A stretch of 32,722 bases of DNA from an uncultured Clostridia bacterium. Its GTDB lineage: Bacteria; Bacillota; Clostridia; Oscillospirales; Acutalibacteraceae. The translations under genes and the position numbers were made by a program. Within the stretch, counting starts at the first letter, position 1. Each line of letters opens with the position of its first letter. Under the pieces are notes generated by a model. The model saw nothing but the letters and a program-made list of their open reading frames with translations, ran no database searches and had not been told where the DNA came from. The stretch is taken from the NCBI GenBank assembly GCA_947632385.1, contig CANRPD010000021.1, positions 1-32,722 of the forward strand, in the 5' to 3' direction. Positions 10,708-20,730 of the stretch are shown piece after piece.

Positions 10708-11460
10708 TCAATCCAGCCGCGTCAAAATGGCGGGGCCATCGGGCGTGATGGCGACCGTGTGCTCAAAATGAGCGGACAGCCCGCCATCCCGGGTCTTTAC
10801 CGTCCAGCCGTCCTCCAGCACATGGACCTTGGGCCCGCGCTGATTGACCATGGGCTCAATGGCAATGACCATGCCCGGCTGCAGCCGCACGCCCCTTCCG
10901 GGGGTGCCGTAATTGGGGACACTGGGGTCTTCGTGCAGATTCGCACCTACTCCGTGGCCGATGAATTCCCGTACCACCGAGTAACTGCGAGCTTCGACAT
11001 ACGCCTGGATCGCGTGGCCCACATCGCCAAGGCGATTGCCCGGCCGGGCCTGTTCGATCCCAAGGAACAGAGCTTTTTCTGTTGCGTCCAAAAGCGCTTG
11101 GGCTGCTTCGCTGACCTCCCCGCAGGGGAAGGTCCAGGCATTGTCCCCGTGGTAGCCCTTATAGCAGGCGCCCACATCAATGCCCACGATATCGCCCTTT
11201 TTGAGCAGAATGCTTTTGGAGGGTATGCCGTGGATGACCACATCGTTTACCGAGATACAAGCGCTGGCCGGGAACCCGCCGTAATTGAGAAAGCTGGGGG
11301 TGGCCCCCGCCTTCTCAATGTACTGGCGGACGAGCTTATCGATCTCCCAGGTTGAGACCCCGGGCTCGACTGCTTCTCCGGCGAGCCTGAGTGCTTTTTG
11401 TGAAATTCGCCCGGCCTCGCGCATGACCGCGAGCTCCCGGCTGGTTTTCAGCACGATCAT
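10708..11460 (-). CDS. map: Methionine aminopeptidase type I
   Basis: The 250-aa enzyme removes the initiator methionine from new proteins. All five metal ligands are in place: Asp95 (GIDVGA), Asp106 (YHGDNAWTF), His169 (GHGVG), Glu202 (AIEPMV) and Glu233 (HFEHTVAI). The substrate-binding histidine is His77 (VVIHGIP). It lacks the N-terminal zinc-finger extension, so it is type Ia. The ATG at 11460 overlaps the adk stop in an ATGA arrangement (4 bases shared), typical of translational coupling. Confidence 0.97.
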   Translation of the reverse strand: MIVLKTSRELAVMREAGRISQKALRLAGEAVEPGVSTWEIDKLVRQYIEKAGATPSFLNYGGFPASACISVNDVVIHGIPSKSILLKKGDIVGIDVGACYKGYHGDNAWTFPCGEVSEAAQALLDATEKALFLGIEQARPGNRLGDVGHAIQAYVEARSYSVVREFIGHGVGANLHEDPSVPNYGTPGRGVRLQPGMVIAIEPMVNQRGPKVHVLEDGWTVKTRDGGLSAHFEHTVAITPDGPAILTRLD

Positions 11461-12095
11461 TGAAGATCCTCCAGGGCCTCGCGGACCAGGCGGGTGGTAT
11501 CTTCCACTTCCTCCTGGCCATGGACCACAAGCAGCTTGCCCTGCTTGCTGTAATACTCCTTGAGAGGTTCTGTCTGATTGTGATACACGTTCAGGCGGTC
11601 TTTCACGGTATCGGGATGGTCGTCCTTGCGCTGAACGAGGGTGCCGCCGCAGTTGTCGCACACGCCCTCTACCTTGGGCTGCTTGTACAGCATGTGGTAG
11701 GAGGACCCGCACTTTTCGCAGACACGGCGTCCGGACATCCGGGTGATGATCGCTTCGTCGGCCACTTCGATATCCAGGACCGCGTCGATATCTACACCCA
11801 TGTTGTCCAGCGCCTCGGCCTGGGGAATGGTCCTGGGGAAGCCGTCGAGGATGAACCCGTTGGCGCAATCGGGCTGAGCGACCCGATCCTTGATGATGCC
11901 GATGATGATGTCATCGGGCACCAGATCGCCGGCGTCCATATACACTTTGGCCTTCAGACCCATTTCCGTGCCGTTCTTCAGCGCTTCACGGAGCATATTG
12001 CCCGTGGAAATGGTGGGGATGTTTTTCTCCTTACAGATAATCTCCGCCTGCGTGCCTTTGCCCGCACCGGGAGCTCCCAAAAGGATAAGTTTCAT
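11457..12095 (-). CDS. adk: Adenylate kinase with zinc-binding lid
   Basis: The 212-aa kinase interconverts ATP + AMP and two ADP. It shows the P-loop GAPGAGKGT (7-15), the AMP-site TGNMLR (31-36), DGFPRT (84-89) and the arginines of the LID (SGRRV). The LID holds four cysteines, C126-x2-C129 and C146-x2-C149, the structural zinc site common in Gram-positive adenylate kinases. GAGGG precedes the ATG. It follows secY after 118 bp, the longest gap in this part of the cluster, and overlaps map. Confidence 0.98.
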   Translation of the reverse strand: MKLILLGAPGAGKGTQAEIICKEKNIPTISTGNMLREALKNGTEMGLKAKVYMDAGDLVPDDIIIGIIKDRVAQPDCANGFILDGFPRTIPQAEALDNMGVDIDAVLDIEVADEAIITRMSGRRVCEKCGSSYHMLYKQPKVEGVCDNCGGTLVQRKDDHPDTVKDRLNVYHNQTEPLKEYYSKQGKLLVVHGQEEVEDTTRLVREALEDLQ

Positions 12096-12123
12096 AGATT
12101 GACCCTCTCTTTCTCTTGATTTA

Positions 12124-12144
12124 AAGCCGCGACGGTACGCGGTT
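12124..12144 (-). other. Small hairpin in the secY-adk gap
   Basis: The 118-bp gap between secY and adk contains CCGCG (12138-12142 on the minus strand) pairing with CGCGG (12127-12131) over a 6-nt loop, followed on the minus strand by TTTAAAT. A TTGACA lies upstream, but no -10 box is at a usable distance, so neither a promoter nor a terminator can be claimed. Confidence 0.3.
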
Positions 12145-12213
12145 CGATGTCAATAGAAATCAACAACACAAGCCGGTCCTATTACGAACGATCGCAAGGC
12201 TTTTCGGTTTGGA

Positions 12214-13524
12214 TCAATCCAGGAAGCCTTTGTAGTGCCGCATCATCATCTGAGACTCCATCTGCTTCACGGTCTCCAGTGCAACGCCCACGATAATGAT
12301 CACGGAAGTGCCGCCCAGAGACAGGCCGCCCATACCTGTGACTCTGGTGTAGATAATGGGCACCAGGGCCACAAAGGCCAGGAACAGGGCACCGATCAGC
12401 GTGACCTTGGAAAGGATCTTGCCAATGAAATCCGCCGTGGGCCTGCCGGGACGGATGCCCGGGATGGTGCCGTTGTTCTGGCGAAGATTATTGGCCATCT
12501 CCAACGGGTTATACTGGATGGACATATAGAAGTAGGCAAAGACGATGATCAAGAGGAAATAGAGGATGATATACACCCAGCCCGTCTGCTCGAACGCATC
12601 GAAGAACGCTTTCCAGAAGCCGCCCTCCGGCTGCACAAAGAAGTGGATGAACTGGGGAACGAACAGGATGGAGCTGGCGAAGATCACAGGCATTACGCCG
12701 CTCATGGCGACCTTGATGGGCAGGAAGGTGCTCTGCCCGCCATACATCTTGCGGCCGACCACACGCTTGGCGTACTGCACCGGGACACGGCGCTCGGCCT
12801 CGTTCATAAAGACGATGACCCAGATAACGCCCAGGAACAGCACGATGAACAGCGGCGCCAGCACCAGATAATGGGCGCTGTTGGCGGGGCTGGTGAGACC
12901 CAGCTGGAAATACTGCCACACGTACCCGAAAGTCACGGGCAGACGGGCCACGATGCCTGCGAACAGGATCACAGAGATCCCGTTGCCGATGCCTTTGTCG
13001 TTGATCTGTTCGCCCATCCACATGATGAGCGCGGTGCCGGCCGTAAAGCACAGCACGATGACAAAGGCCACGAACACACCGCCGACGCCGGAGGTGTACT
13101 TGACGATGCCGGAATTGCGCAGATAGAAGTAATATGCAACGCCCTGCAGCAGACCCAGGACCACGGTGACATACCGGGTGATGGTCCCGATCTTCTTGCG
13201 GCCGGCCTCACCCTCTTTGGAGAGCCGCTCCAGATAGGGAATGGCCACGGTCAACAGCTGCATGATGATGGAGCTGTTGATATAGGGGGTGATGCCCATG
13301 GCGAACAGAGAGGCATAGGAGAATGCGCCGCCGGTCAGCATATTGATATAGCCCAGGGCGGTGTTCTGATTGGCGCTCTGCATCAGCTCGGCCAGACCGG
13401 AAGCGTCCAGGAAGGGAACGGGGATGACAGAACCGAAGCGGAAAGCGACCACGACCACCAGGGTGAACAGGATCTTCTTGCGCAGCTCCGGGATCCGCCA
13501 GGCGTTCTTAATGGTGTTAAACAA
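12214..13524 (-). CDS. secY: Preprotein translocase subunit SecY, TTG start
   Basis: SecY (436 aa) is the ten-helix channel of the Sec translocon in the inner membrane. It begins MFNTIKNAWRIPELRKKILFT, followed by the first helix (about 18-38). The plug/second-helix region is GGAFSYASLFAMGITPYINS (split at 66-85), the cytoplasmic loop has MYGGQSTFLPIKVAMSGVMP, and the end is MRHYKGFLD. The start codon at 13524 is TTG: it directly follows the rplO stop TGA, and no ATG is near. It is served by an extended Shine-Dalgarno, GGAGGTGATC, complementary to ten bases of the 16S 3' end. secE and secG are not in this window. Confidence 0.97.
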   Translation of the reverse strand: MFNTIKNAWRIPELRKKILFTLVVVVAFRFGSVIPVPFLDASGLAELMQSANQNTALGYINMLTGGAFSYASLFAMGITPYINSSIIMQLLTVAIPYLERLSKEGEAGRKKIGTITRYVTVVLGLLQGVAYYFYLRNSGIVKYTSGVGGVFVAFVIVLCFTAGTALIMWMGEQINDKGIGNGISVILFAGIVARLPVTFGYVWQYFQLGLTSPANSAHYLVLAPLFIVLFLGVIWVIVFMNEAERRVPVQYAKRVVGRKMYGGQSTFLPIKVAMSGVMPVIFASSILFVPQFIHFFVQPEGGFWKAFFDAFEQTGWVYIILYFLLIIVFAYFYMSIQYNPLEMANNLRQNNGTIPGIRPGRPTADFIGKILSKVTLIGALFLAFVALVPIIYTRVTGMGGLSLGGTSVIIIVGVALETVKQMESQMMMRHYKGFLD

Positions 13525-13965
13525 TCAGATCACCTCCGCCTTTCCGCCCGCAGCTTCGATCTTTCCTTTCGCTGCCTCGGAAAATGCGGCGGCCTTAACG
13601 GTCAGTTTCTTCGTCAGCGTCCCATTGGACAGGATCTTTACACCGTCACAGCGCTTTTTGATGATGCCGGCCTCGACCAGGGTCTCGGCAGTCACTTCCG
13701 CACCGTCCTCGAAACGATTCAGAGAGCCGACGTTCACGCAGATGATTTCCTTGGCAAAGATATTGTTGAAGCCGCGCTTGGGCAGTCTTCTCTGCAAGGG
13801 CATCTGACCGCCTTCAAAGCCAGGCCGCATCCCGCTGCCGGAACGGGCCTTCTGGCCCTTATGGCCTTTGCCGGACGTTTTGCCCGTGCCGGAACCGGTG
13901 CCTCTGCCAACGCGCTTGGCGGCCTTCGTGGAGCCGGGTACAGCGGTAAGTTGGTTGAGTTTCAT
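13525..13965 (-). CDS. rplO: 50S ribosomal protein L15
   Basis: L15 (146 aa) is a late-assembling 23S rRNA binder. The glycine/basic N-terminal tail is typical: [27 protein letters not shown] and [18 protein letters not shown]. The globular C-terminal domain ends [14 protein letters not shown]. The ATG at 13965 has GGAGG nine bases upstream; an in-frame GTG two codons earlier is too close to that site. Its stop codon abuts the TTG start of secY, so the secY ribosome binding site lies in its last codons. Confidence 0.97.
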   Translation of the reverse strand: MKLNQLTAVPGSTKAAKRVGRGTGSGTGKTSGKGHKGQKARSGSGMRPGFEGGQMPLQRRLPKRGFNNIFAKEIICVNVGSLNRFEDGAEVTAETLVEAGIIKKRCDGVKILSNGTLTKKLTVKAAAFSEAAKGKIEAAGGKAEVI

Positions 13966-13979
13966 TGTCACGCACCTCC

Positions 13980-14150
13980 TTATGCTTCGGTAACCTCGAC
14001 CAGATGGCCGATCTTCTTGAGCTTGCCCAGAGTCTGGGCATTGTTGGGCTGTTCGGTCACATCGCCGACCTTCTTGAGGCCCAGGGAGAGGGCAGTGGCG
14101 ATCTGATCCTTTTTGCTGCCGATGAGGCTCTTCTTCAATGTGATTTTCAT
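13980..14150 (-). CDS. rpmD: 50S ribosomal protein L30
   Basis: The 56-aa protein begins [20 protein letters not shown]. It continues with the conserved [20 protein letters not shown] and ends [11 protein letters not shown], the compact bacterial L30. AAGGAGG lies 8-9 bases before the ATG. It sits between rpsE (13 bp) and rplO (14 bp), as in the standard spc operon. Confidence 0.96.
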   Translation of the reverse strand: MKITLKKSLIGSKKDQIATALSLGLKKVGDVTEQPNNAQTLGKLKKIGHLVEVTEA

Positions 14151-14163
14151 TGTCTCGGCCTCC

Positions 14164-14664
14164 TTACAGAATCTCTTCCACGGTCTTGCCGCGCAGCGCG
14201 GCCACCTGCTGAGCAGTGCGCAGCTGGGTCAGTCCCGCCATGACGGCACGGACCACGTTGCAGGGGTTCTTGGACCGCAGCGCCTTGGCGCGGATATCCT
14301 TAATGCCTGCACTCTCCACCACCGCACGGACCGGTCCGCCGGCGATAACGCCGGTGCCGGGGGCAGCGGGCTTCAGGACCACCTTGCCGGCGCCGAACTC
14401 GCCCACGATCTCATGGGGGATGGTGTCTCCGTGGAGGCTGATTTTCGTCAAATGTTTCTTGGCGTCCTCAATGCCCTTGCGGATGGCGTCCGGAACCTCG
14501 GCGGCCTTGCCGATGCCAAAGCCCACCGTACCGTTGCCGTCACCGACCACGACCAGCGCGGAGAATTTCATCACGCGGCCGCCCTTAACGGTTTTGGAAA
14601 CGCGGTTGATAGAGACCACGCGCTCTTGCATATCCAGAGTGGATGCGTCCATGTTGCTAGCCAA
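14164..14664 (-). CDS. rpsE: 30S ribosomal protein S5, TTG start
   Basis: S5 (166 aa) helps translational accuracy and mRNA helicase activity at the 30S entry site. It shows [38 protein letters not shown] (split), HGDTIPHE and the C-terminal [19 protein letters not shown]. The start is TTG at 14664: GGAGG lies nine bases upstream. The first ATG (14652) would be 21 bases away and would delete part of the normal DAST-type N-terminus only four codons in. The order rplR-rpsE-rpmD is standard. Confidence 0.96.
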   Translation of the reverse strand: MASNMDASTLDMQERVVSINRVSKTVKGGRVMKFSALVVVGDGNGTVGFGIGKAAEVPDAIRKGIEDAKKHLTKISLHGDTIPHEIVGEFGAGKVVLKPAAPGTGVIAGGPVRAVVESAGIKDIRAKALRSKNPCNVVRAVMAGLTQLRTAQQVAALRGKTVEEIL

Positions 14665-14682
14665 ATTCGTGTTCCTCCTTAC

Positions 14683-15042
14683 TTAGAAGTTGAGGCCGCC
14701 CTCGCGGGCGCCTTCGGCCAGCTCTCTGACGCGGCCGTGGAAAATATAGCCTCCGCGATCGAACACCACCGTGGTGATGCCTTTCTCAATAGCGCGCTGT
14801 GCGACCATTTTGCCGACCTCGCGGGCCGCGGCCTTGTTGCCGCCGTTGCCTTCAAAGCTCTTATCCAGCGTGGAAGCGGAGCAGAGGGTGTGCCCGGTGG
14901 TGTCATCGATGATCTGGGCGTAAATGTTCGCAGAGGAGCGGAACACATTGAGCCTGGGCCGTTCGGCCGTGCCCGCGATCTTGCCGCGCACTCTCTTGTG
15001 CCGACGGAGACGGGCTTTGTTTGTATCGGGTTTATTGACCAT
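14683..15042 (-). CDS. rplR: 50S ribosomal protein L18
   Basis: L18 (119 aa) binds 5S rRNA together with L5 and helps dock it in the central protuberance. The basic N-terminus is [29 protein letters not shown] in two blocks (residues 8-36). IYAQIIDD and the C-terminal [28 protein letters not shown] (split) follow. GGAG precedes the ATG by nine bases. It lies 20 bp after rplF. Confidence 0.98.
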   Translation of the reverse strand: MVNKPDTNKARLRRHKRVRGKIAGTAERPRLNVFRSSANIYAQIIDDTTGHTLCSASTLDKSFEGNGGNKAAAREVGKMVAQRAIEKGITTVVFDRGGYIFHGRVRELAEGAREGGLNF

Positions 15043-15062
15043 TTCTTCTCACTCCTTCTCCT

Positions 15063-15608
15063 TTACTTCGCGCCCTTGCCGGCCTTGCCTTCCTTATGCC
15101 GGACATATTCGCCCTGGTAACGGATGCCCTTGCCCTTATAGGGTTCCGGCGGCCGCTTGCCGCGGACTTCGGCCGCAAACTGGCCGACCTTCTGCTTGTC
15201 GATGCCGGAGATGACGATGGTGTTGGGGTTGGGTGCATCGATCTTGATGTCCTCGTTATCGGACACGATGACCTGATGGGAATATCCCAGGTTCATGACC
15301 AGATCCTTGCCCTGCTTCTGGACACGGTATCCGACGCCCTGCACCTCCAAGGTCTTGGAGAAGCCTTCGGTGACACCGACCACCATGTTGTGCACCAGGG
15401 TACGGGTCAGCCCATGGAGCGCCCGGCTGGTCTTTTCATCGTCGGGCCGGGTGACCAGCACCTCGCTGCCCTCCACCTGGATGTTCATCCGGGGATTGAA
15501 GGTCTGGGTGAGAGAGCCCTTGGGGCCCTTTACAGTGACTTCGCTGCCGTGGATAGATACTTCCACGCCGGCGGGAATATTTACGGGTTTTCTTCCAATT
15601 CTCGACAT
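15063..15608 (-). CDS. rplF: 50S ribosomal protein L6
   Basis: L6 (181 aa) sits near the sarcin-ricin loop and the factor-binding site. It begins MSRIGRKPVNIPAGVEV and has two repeated alpha/beta domains. The second carries the signature region ending KRPPEPYKGKGIRYQGE. AAAGGGGGG precedes the ATG. Downstream comes rplR, upstream rpsH. Confidence 0.98.
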   Translation of the reverse strand: MSRIGRKPVNIPAGVEVSIHGSEVTVKGPKGSLTQTFNPRMNIQVEGSEVLVTRPDDEKTSRALHGLTRTLVHNMVVGVTEGFSKTLEVQGVGYRVQKQGKDLVMNLGYSHQVIVSDNEDIKIDAPNPNTIVISGIDKQKVGQFAAEVRGKRPPEPYKGKGIRYQGEYVRHKEGKAGKGAK

Positions 15609-15629
15609 TTCGTCGCGCCCCCCTTTCTT

Positions 15630-16028
15630 TTACCAGATAAACGCCAGCACTTCGCCGCCGACGTTCTCTTTTCTGGCCGCACGGTCCGTCATGATGCCCT
15701 TGGAGGTGGAGACGATGGCCACGCCCAGGCCCTTCATGACTTTCGGCAGCTCTTCCACGCTGGAGTAGATGCGCAGGCCGGGCTTGGAAACCCGCTTGAG
15801 CCCCTTGATCACAGGGGTCTTGCCCTCAGCATACTTCAGAGTGATGGTGATGATGCCCTGCTTGCCGTCCTGCCGAACCGTAAAGCCCTTGACATACCCT
15901 TCGTCCGCCAGGATCTGGCAGATGGCCTTCTTCACGTTGGAAGCAGGCACTTCGACGGTATCGTGCTTGGCAGACTGGGCATTGCGGATGCGCGTAAGCA
16001 GGTCGGCAATCGTATCAGTTACTTGCAT
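15630..16028 (-). CDS. rpsH: 30S ribosomal protein S8
   Basis: S8 (132 aa) is a primary 16S rRNA binder in the central domain; in E. coli it represses the spc operon by binding near rplE. It begins [18 protein letters not shown]. The C-terminal signature is [20 protein letters not shown], followed by EVLAFIW. AAGGAGG precedes the ATG. No S8-binding mimic was recognised around rplE here. Confidence 0.98.
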   Translation of the reverse strand: MQVTDTIADLLTRIRNAQSAKHDTVEVPASNVKKAICQILADEGYVKGFTVRQDGKQGIITITLKYAEGKTPVIKGLKRVSKPGLRIYSSVEELPKVMKGLGVAIVSTSKGIMTDRAARKENVGGEVLAFIW

Positions 16029-16050
16029 GTCTAATGACCTCCTTATGGTT

Positions 16051-16236
16051 TTACCAGCTTGCCTTCTTCACACCAGGGATCTGTCCCTTGTAGGCAAGCT
16101 CGCGGAAGCAGATACGACAGATGCCGTACTTCCGAAGGTAGGCATGCGGCCTGCCGCAGATCTTACAGCGATTGTACTCGCGGGTGGAAAACTTCTGCGG
16201 TCTCTTCTGCTTGACTTTCAATGATGTCTTGGCCAC
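16051..16236 (-). CDS. rpsN: 30S ribosomal protein S14, type Z (zinc-binding)
   Basis: The 61-aa form is the short zinc-ribbon S14 of Gram-positive bacteria, with C24-x2-C27 and C40-x2-C43 in NRCKICGRP and GICRICFRE. It assembles late in the 30S head. The start codon is GTG at 16236, set by GGAGG eight bases upstream and the usual MAK N-terminus. It lies between rplE and rpsH as usual. Confidence 0.97.
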   Translation of the reverse strand: MAKTSLKVKQKRPQKFSTREYNRCKICGRPHAYLRKYGICRICFRELAYKGQIPGVKKASW

Positions 16237-16252
16237 GATGAATCCCTCCTTT

Positions 16253-16792
16253 TTACTTGGTGAACGGTGCGCCCATCAGCGTGAGCAGCTCGCGTGCTTC
16301 CTCATCGGTGTGCGCAGTAGAGACAAAGCAGATGTCCATGCCGCGGACCTTGTCTACCTTGTCATAGTCGATCTCAGGGAAGATCAGCTGCTCGCGGATG
16401 CCCATGTTGTAGTTGCCACGCCCGTCGAACGAGTTGAGGTTGATGCCGCGGAAGTCGCGGACACGGGGCAGCGCCACATTGAACAGGCGGTCCATGAACT
16501 CATACATGCGCTCGCCCCGCAGGGTCACCTTCACGCCGATGGGCATGCCCTCACGGACCTTAAAGTTCGCCACGCTCTTTTTGGCCTTGCAGACCACGGG
16601 CTTCTGTCCGGTAATGGCCGCCAGATCGCCGCTGATGGAATCGATGGCCTTGGCGTTGTCCTTGGCCTCGCCGGCGCCCACGTTGATCACGATCTTGTCC
16701 AGCTTCGGGATCTGCATCACGCTCTTGTAGCCGAATTTCTTCATCAGGGCGGGGGCCACTTCGCTCTTGTAGAAATCTTTCATTCTAGCCAT
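16253..16792 (-). CDS. rplE: 50S ribosomal protein L5
   Basis: L5 (179 aa) binds 5S rRNA and contacts the P-site tRNA through bridge B1b. Typical blocks are [20 protein letters not shown] (split near 37-57), [40 protein letters not shown] (split) and the C-terminal [12 protein letters not shown]. The ATG at 16792 follows GGAGGAAACACAAA. It is in the standard order after rplX. Confidence 0.98.
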   Translation of the reverse strand: MARMKDFYKSEVAPALMKKFGYKSVMQIPKLDKIVINVGAGEAKDNAKAIDSISGDLAAITGQKPVVCKAKKSVANFKVREGMPIGVKVTLRGERMYEFMDRLFNVALPRVRDFRGINLNSFDGRGNYNMGIREQLIFPEIDYDKVDKVRGMDICFVSTAHTDEEARELLTLMGAPFTK

Positions 16793-16810
16793 TTTGTGTT
16801 TCCTCCTCCC

Positions 16811-17128
16811 TTACAGCGCCTCTCCGCACTTTTTGCAGACGCGTTCCTTGGTGCCGTCGGCCAGGATCTTGTGACCGACACGGGTGGGCTTGCCGCAACG
16901 GGGGCAGACCACCTGCACCTTGCAGGCATAGATGGCGCTCTCTGCACGGATGATGCCGCCGGGTTCGCCCATTCTGCGGGGCTTCACGTGCTTCTGCACG
17001 AAGTTGGCGTTCTCAATGATGACCTTGCCCTCTTTGGGGCTGACCTGCATGACCTTGCCCTGCTTGCCGCGGTCCTTGCCGGTGAGGATCACCACGTTGT
17101 CGCCGGTCTTTACATGGATCTTACTCAT
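16811..17128 (-). CDS. rplX: 50S ribosomal protein L24 with zinc ribbon
   Basis: L24 (105 aa) starts large-subunit assembly and borders the exit tunnel. It has an N-terminal KOW motif (VKTGDNVVILTGKDRGKQGKV, split at residues 6-26) and HVKPRRMGEPGGII. The C-terminal part holds C75-x2-C78 and C98-x2-C101, a complete zinc-ribbon pair; many L24 proteins have lost it. An ATG with GGAGG upstream sets the start, 15 bp after rplN. Confidence 0.97.
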   Translation of the reverse strand: MSKIHVKTGDNVVILTGKDRGKQGKVMQVSPKEGKVIIENANFVQKHVKPRRMGEPGGIIRAESAIYACKVQVVCPRCGKPTRVGHKILADGTKERVCKKCGEAL

Positions 17129-17143
17129 CCTGTTGCACCTCCA

Positions 17144-17512
17144 TCAAAGCACTTCCGGGGCCAGCGACAGGATCTTCAGGTACTCCTTATCGCGCAGCTC
17201 GCGGGCCACGGGCCCAAAAATACGGGTGCCGCGGGGGTTCTTGTCGTCTCGGATGATGACGGCCGCGTTTTCGTCGAAGCGGATATACGTGCCGTCCTCC
17301 CGGCGCACGCCAGAGGAGGTCCTCACGATGACCGCCTTCACAACGTCGCCCTTCTTTACCACGCCGCCGGGGGCTGCCTTCTTCACAGAAGCCACCACCA
17401 CGTCGCCGATATTGGCATACCTCCTGCCGGTACCGCCCAAAACGCGAATGCACATCAGCTCTTTCGCGCCGGTGTTGTCGGCAACCTTGAGGTAAGTCTG
17501 CTGTTGAATCAC
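17144..17512 (-). CDS. rplN: 50S ribosomal protein L14, GTG start
   Basis: L14 (122 aa) forms intersubunit bridges B5 and B8 and is the docking site of silencing factor RsfS. The sequence runs [37 protein letters not shown], and [20 protein letters not shown], ending in the [19 protein letters not shown] tail. The first codon is GTG, nine bases after GGAGG; no ATG is available nearby. It follows rpsQ after 27 bp. Confidence 0.97.
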   Translation of the reverse strand: MIQQQTYLKVADNTGAKELMCIRVLGGTGRRYANIGDVVVASVKKAAPGGVVKKGDVVKAVIVRTSSGVRREDGTYIRFDENAAVIIRDDKNPRGTRIFGPVARELRDKEYLKILSLAPEVL

Positions 17513-17539
17513 AGTTCCGTTCCTCCTTTGCTTAGCCGC

Positions 17540-17800
17540 TTACTTGGCCTTCTCGATGATCTCCACCAGGCGCCATCTCTTGTCCTTGGAAAGCGGGCGG
17601 GTCTCCATGATGCGGACGCGGTCACCCACGCTGCACTCGTTGTTTTCGTCATGGGCCTTGTGCTTCACAGTCCGCTTGATGACCTTGCCATACAGCGGGT
17701 GCTTCACACTGTCAGAAATGGCAACCACTACGGTCTTGTCCATCTTGTTGCTGACGACACGGCCGACAGCCGTTTTTCTCATGTTTCTCTCTTCGCTCAC
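17540..17800 (-). CDS. rpsQ: 30S ribosomal protein S17, GTG start
   Basis: S17 (86 aa) is an OB-fold primary 16S rRNA binder. It reads [20 protein letters not shown], then [19 protein letters not shown] and [20 protein letters not shown]. The first codon is GTG at 17800, nine bases after GGAGG. The internal ATG at codon 7 would be 27 bases from that site and would cut the normal N-terminus. It lies 20 bp after rpmC. Confidence 0.97.
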   Translation of the reverse strand: MSEERNMRKTAVGRVVSNKMDKTVVVAISDSVKHPLYGKVIKRTVKHKAHDENNECSVGDRVRIMETRPLSKDKRWRLVEIIEKAK

Positions 17801-17820
17801 TGATGATATCCTCCCTTCCC

Positions 17821-18024
17821 TTAGGCGTTCCCGGCGCCGAGCTCGTTCTCGCGGAGTACCGTCTTGATCCGGGCGATATCCTTCTTCACGGCCGTGATAC
17901 GCATGGGGTTCTCGAGCTGATTGATAGCGAGCTGGAAGCGCAGATTGAAAAGCTCCGCCTTGAGATCATTCAGCTTGCTCTGTAATTCTTGTTCGGACAT
18001 TTCTCTGATTTCTGAAGCCTTCAT
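17821..18024 (-). CDS. rpmC: 50S ribosomal protein L29
   Basis: L29 (67 aa) is a small helical hairpin at the tunnel exit, next to L23 and the trigger factor site. It begins [20 protein letters not shown] and carries the signature [19 protein letters not shown]. The ribosome binding site GGAGGCG overlaps the stop codon of rplP, with only 3 bp between the genes. Confidence 0.97.
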   Translation of the reverse strand: MKASEIREMSEQELQSKLNDLKAELFNLRFQLAINQLENPMRITAVKKDIARIKTVLRENELGAGNA

Positions 18025-18027
18025 CGT

Positions 18028-18444
18028 TTACGCCTCCGTTTCTTTAGAGATGATCTTGCACTTGATGGGCAGTTTGTTGGCGGCAAGCCGGAGCGCTTCC
18101 TTGGCGGTGGCCTCGTTGACGCCGCCCAGTTCGAACATCACGCGGCCGGGCTTGACCACGGCCACCCAGTACTCGGGCGCGCCTTTACCGGAGCCCATGC
18201 GGGTCTCGGCGGGTTTGGCGGTCACCGGCTTATCGGGGAAGATCTTGATCCACACCTTGCCGAAACGTTTGCAGTAACGGGTCATGGCCACACGGGCGGC
18301 TTCGATCTGATTCGAAGTGATCCACGCGGGCTCTGTGGCCTGCAGGCCGTAATCACCGTACGTGACCTTATTGCCGCGCAGGGCCTTGCCCTTCATGCGG
18401 CCTCTCTGTACTCTGCGGTACTTTACACGCTTGGGGAGTAACAT
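18028..18444 (-). CDS. rplP: 50S ribosomal protein L16
   Basis: L16 (138 aa) is a late-assembling protein at the A-site side of the peptidyl transferase region. It begins [19 protein letters not shown] and contains [20 protein letters not shown] and [13 protein letters not shown]. Its ATG directly abuts the rpsC stop codon (TAAATG), and its AAGGAGG site lies inside the last codons of rpsC, so its translation should depend on rpsC. Confidence 0.98.
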   Translation of the reverse strand: MLLPKRVKYRRVQRGRMKGKALRGNKVTYGDYGLQATEPAWITSNQIEAARVAMTRYCKRFGKVWIKIFPDKPVTAKPAETRMGSGKGAPEYWVAVVKPGRVMFELGGVNEATAKEALRLAANKLPIKCKIISKETEA

Positions 18445-19194
18445 TTATCTGCGTCCTCCTTCCCTGTTCTGACTGCCGCGGCGGTCCTGCCCACGGCGGT
18501 CGTCCCGGCGGCCGCGGTTTTCCCGGCGGTCGTCCCGGCGGCGATGCTCCCGGTTCTCTCGGTTGTCATTGAGCACTTCGCCCTTATAGAGCCAAACCTT
18601 TACGCCCACGCGGCCATAGGTGGTGTCGGCCTCGGCAAAGCCGTAGTCGATGTCCGCCCGGAGGGTCTGCAGGGGGATGGTGCCGTCATGATACGTCTCA
18701 CTGCGGGCGATATCCGCACCGCCCAGACGGCCGGAGACCTGAGTCTTGATACCGCGGGCGCCCAGCCGCATGCTGCGGCCGATGCAGCCCTTCATGGCCC
18801 GGCGGAAGGAGATCCGGCGCTCCAGCTGAGAGGCGATGTTCTCCGCCACCAGCTGAGCGTTCAGGTCGGGCTGGCGGACCTCAACGATGTTGATGACCAC
18901 CGGCTTGCCCAGCATCTGCTCACACTGCTGGCGCAGCTTCTCGATCTCGGTGCCGCCCTTGCCGATGACCAGGCCCGGCTTGGCGCAGTGGATGTGTACC
19001 CGCACCTTCGAGGCGTCGCGTTCGATCTCGATCTTCGGGATGCCTGCGGCATACAGCTGTTTCTTCAGCGTCTTGCGCAGGTTGTAATCCTGCACCAAGA
19101 TGTCGCCGAATTCGCCGTCTTTGGCATACCAGCGGGAGTCCCAATCCTTGATGATACCCACGCGAAGACCGTGGGGATTAACTTTTTGTCCCAT
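18445..19194 (-). CDS. rpsC: 30S ribosomal protein S3 with arginine-rich C-terminal tail
   Basis: S3 (249 aa) forms part of the mRNA entry tunnel and helicase centre. It begins [20 protein letters not shown]. The KH domain has the loop VIGKGGTEI (77-85). The C-terminal domain has [13 protein letters not shown] (154-166) and [18 protein letters not shown] (191-208). After that comes a 39-residue tail (211-249) with 17 arginines and a 10-residue repeat ([10 protein letters not shown] then [10 protein letters not shown]). The tail is encoded by an 18-bp direct repeat 30 bp apart (18494-18511, 18524-18541). It also contains the ribosome binding site of rplP. Confidence 0.98.
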   Translation of the reverse strand: MGQKVNPHGLRVGIIKDWDSRWYAKDGEFGDILVQDYNLRKTLKKQLYAAGIPKIEIERDASKVRVHIHCAKPGLVIGKGGTEIEKLRQQCEQMLGKPVVINIVEVRQPDLNAQLVAENIASQLERRISFRRAMKGCIGRSMRLGARGIKTQVSGRLGGADIARSETYHDGTIPLQTLRADIDYGFAEADTTYGRVGVKVWLYKGEVLNDNRENREHRRRDDRRENRGRRDDRRGQDRRGSQNREGGRR

Positions 19195-19212
19195 AATCTG
19201 CCTCCTTACCGC

Positions 19213-19548
19213 TTACTCTTTTTCCTTCACCACGATGGTCACGTGGGAAGTCCGTTTCAACACCCGGTACGCTCTGCCCTTGCTGGCCGCCCGGATCCGC
19301 TTCAGGATGGGACCGGGGGTGACATAGCACTGGGAAACATACAGACTGCTCTTGTCCATGTTGAAATTGTTTTCAGCGTTGGCCACGGCAGACTTCAGCA
19401 GCTTCTCCAGGTCTTCACAGGCGGCCTTGGGCGTATTGCGCAGAATCGCGGCGGCAAGGTCCACCGGCTTGTTGCGGATCAGATCGAGCACGAGACCGAC
19501 CTTGCGAGGGGAGATACGGGTGTAGTTCAGTGTTGCTTTCGCTTCCAT
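19213..19548 (-). CDS. rplV: 50S ribosomal protein L22
   Basis: L22 (111 aa) lines the exit tunnel; changes in its beta-hairpin give macrolide resistance. It reads EAKATLNYTRISPRKVGLVL, then LIRNKPVDLAAAILRNTPKA and ends RTSHVTIVVKEKE. The hairpin region (about residues 80-97) shows no obvious deletion. The start at 19548 is chosen from the normal N-terminus and purine-rich AAGGAGAGCAGGAACA before it; the frame extends upstream into rpsS without a start signal. Confidence 0.97.
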   Translation of the reverse strand: MEAKATLNYTRISPRKVGLVLDLIRNKPVDLAAAILRNTPKAACEDLEKLLKSAVANAENNFNMDKSSLYVSQCYVTPGPILKRIRAASKGRAYRVLKRTSHVTIVVKEKE

Positions 19549-19567
19549 TGTTCCTGCTCTCCTTTCC

Positions 19568-19840
19568 TTACTTGCCTGTCTTCGAGCCCGAGTGGCCCTT
19601 AAAGGTACGCGTGGGGGCAAACTCGCCCAGCTTGTGGCCCACCATGTCCTCCGTGATATACACCGGCACATGCTTGCGGCCGTCGTGGACCGCGATGGTA
19701 TGACCGACGAAATCCGGGAAGATCATAGAGGCCCGACTCCAAGTCCGGACGATCTTCTTCTCGCCCGACTCGTTCATCGCCTGGATCCTCTTCAACAGCA
19801 CGGGCTGTACAAAGGGTCCCTTTTTCAAACTTCTGCTCAT
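19568..19840 (-). CDS. rpsS: 30S ribosomal protein S19
   Basis: S19 (90 aa) forms a head complex with S13 close to the A and P sites. It begins [19 protein letters not shown]. The signature region is [19 protein letters not shown], ending [17 protein letters not shown] lies 12-13 bases upstream of the ATG, slightly wide. It lies 27 bp after rplB. Confidence 0.98.
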   Translation of the reverse strand: MSRSLKKGPFVQPVLLKRIQAMNESGEKKIVRTWSRASMIFPDFVGHTIAVHDGRKHVPVYITEDMVGHKLGEFAPTRTFKGHSGSKTGK

Positions 19841-19867
19841 GTGTCTCGAAACTCCTTTCCCGTGCGG

Positions 19868-20701
<834 letters not shown>

Positions 20702-20730
20702 GTGGGTTTCACTCTCCTATTCGGCTTTGC

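Noticed and set aside
12096..12213. A promoter for adk in the secY-adk gap based on a TTGACA.
   Set aside because: No -10-like hexamer at 15-19 bp distance; the closest A/T stretch is 22 bp away.
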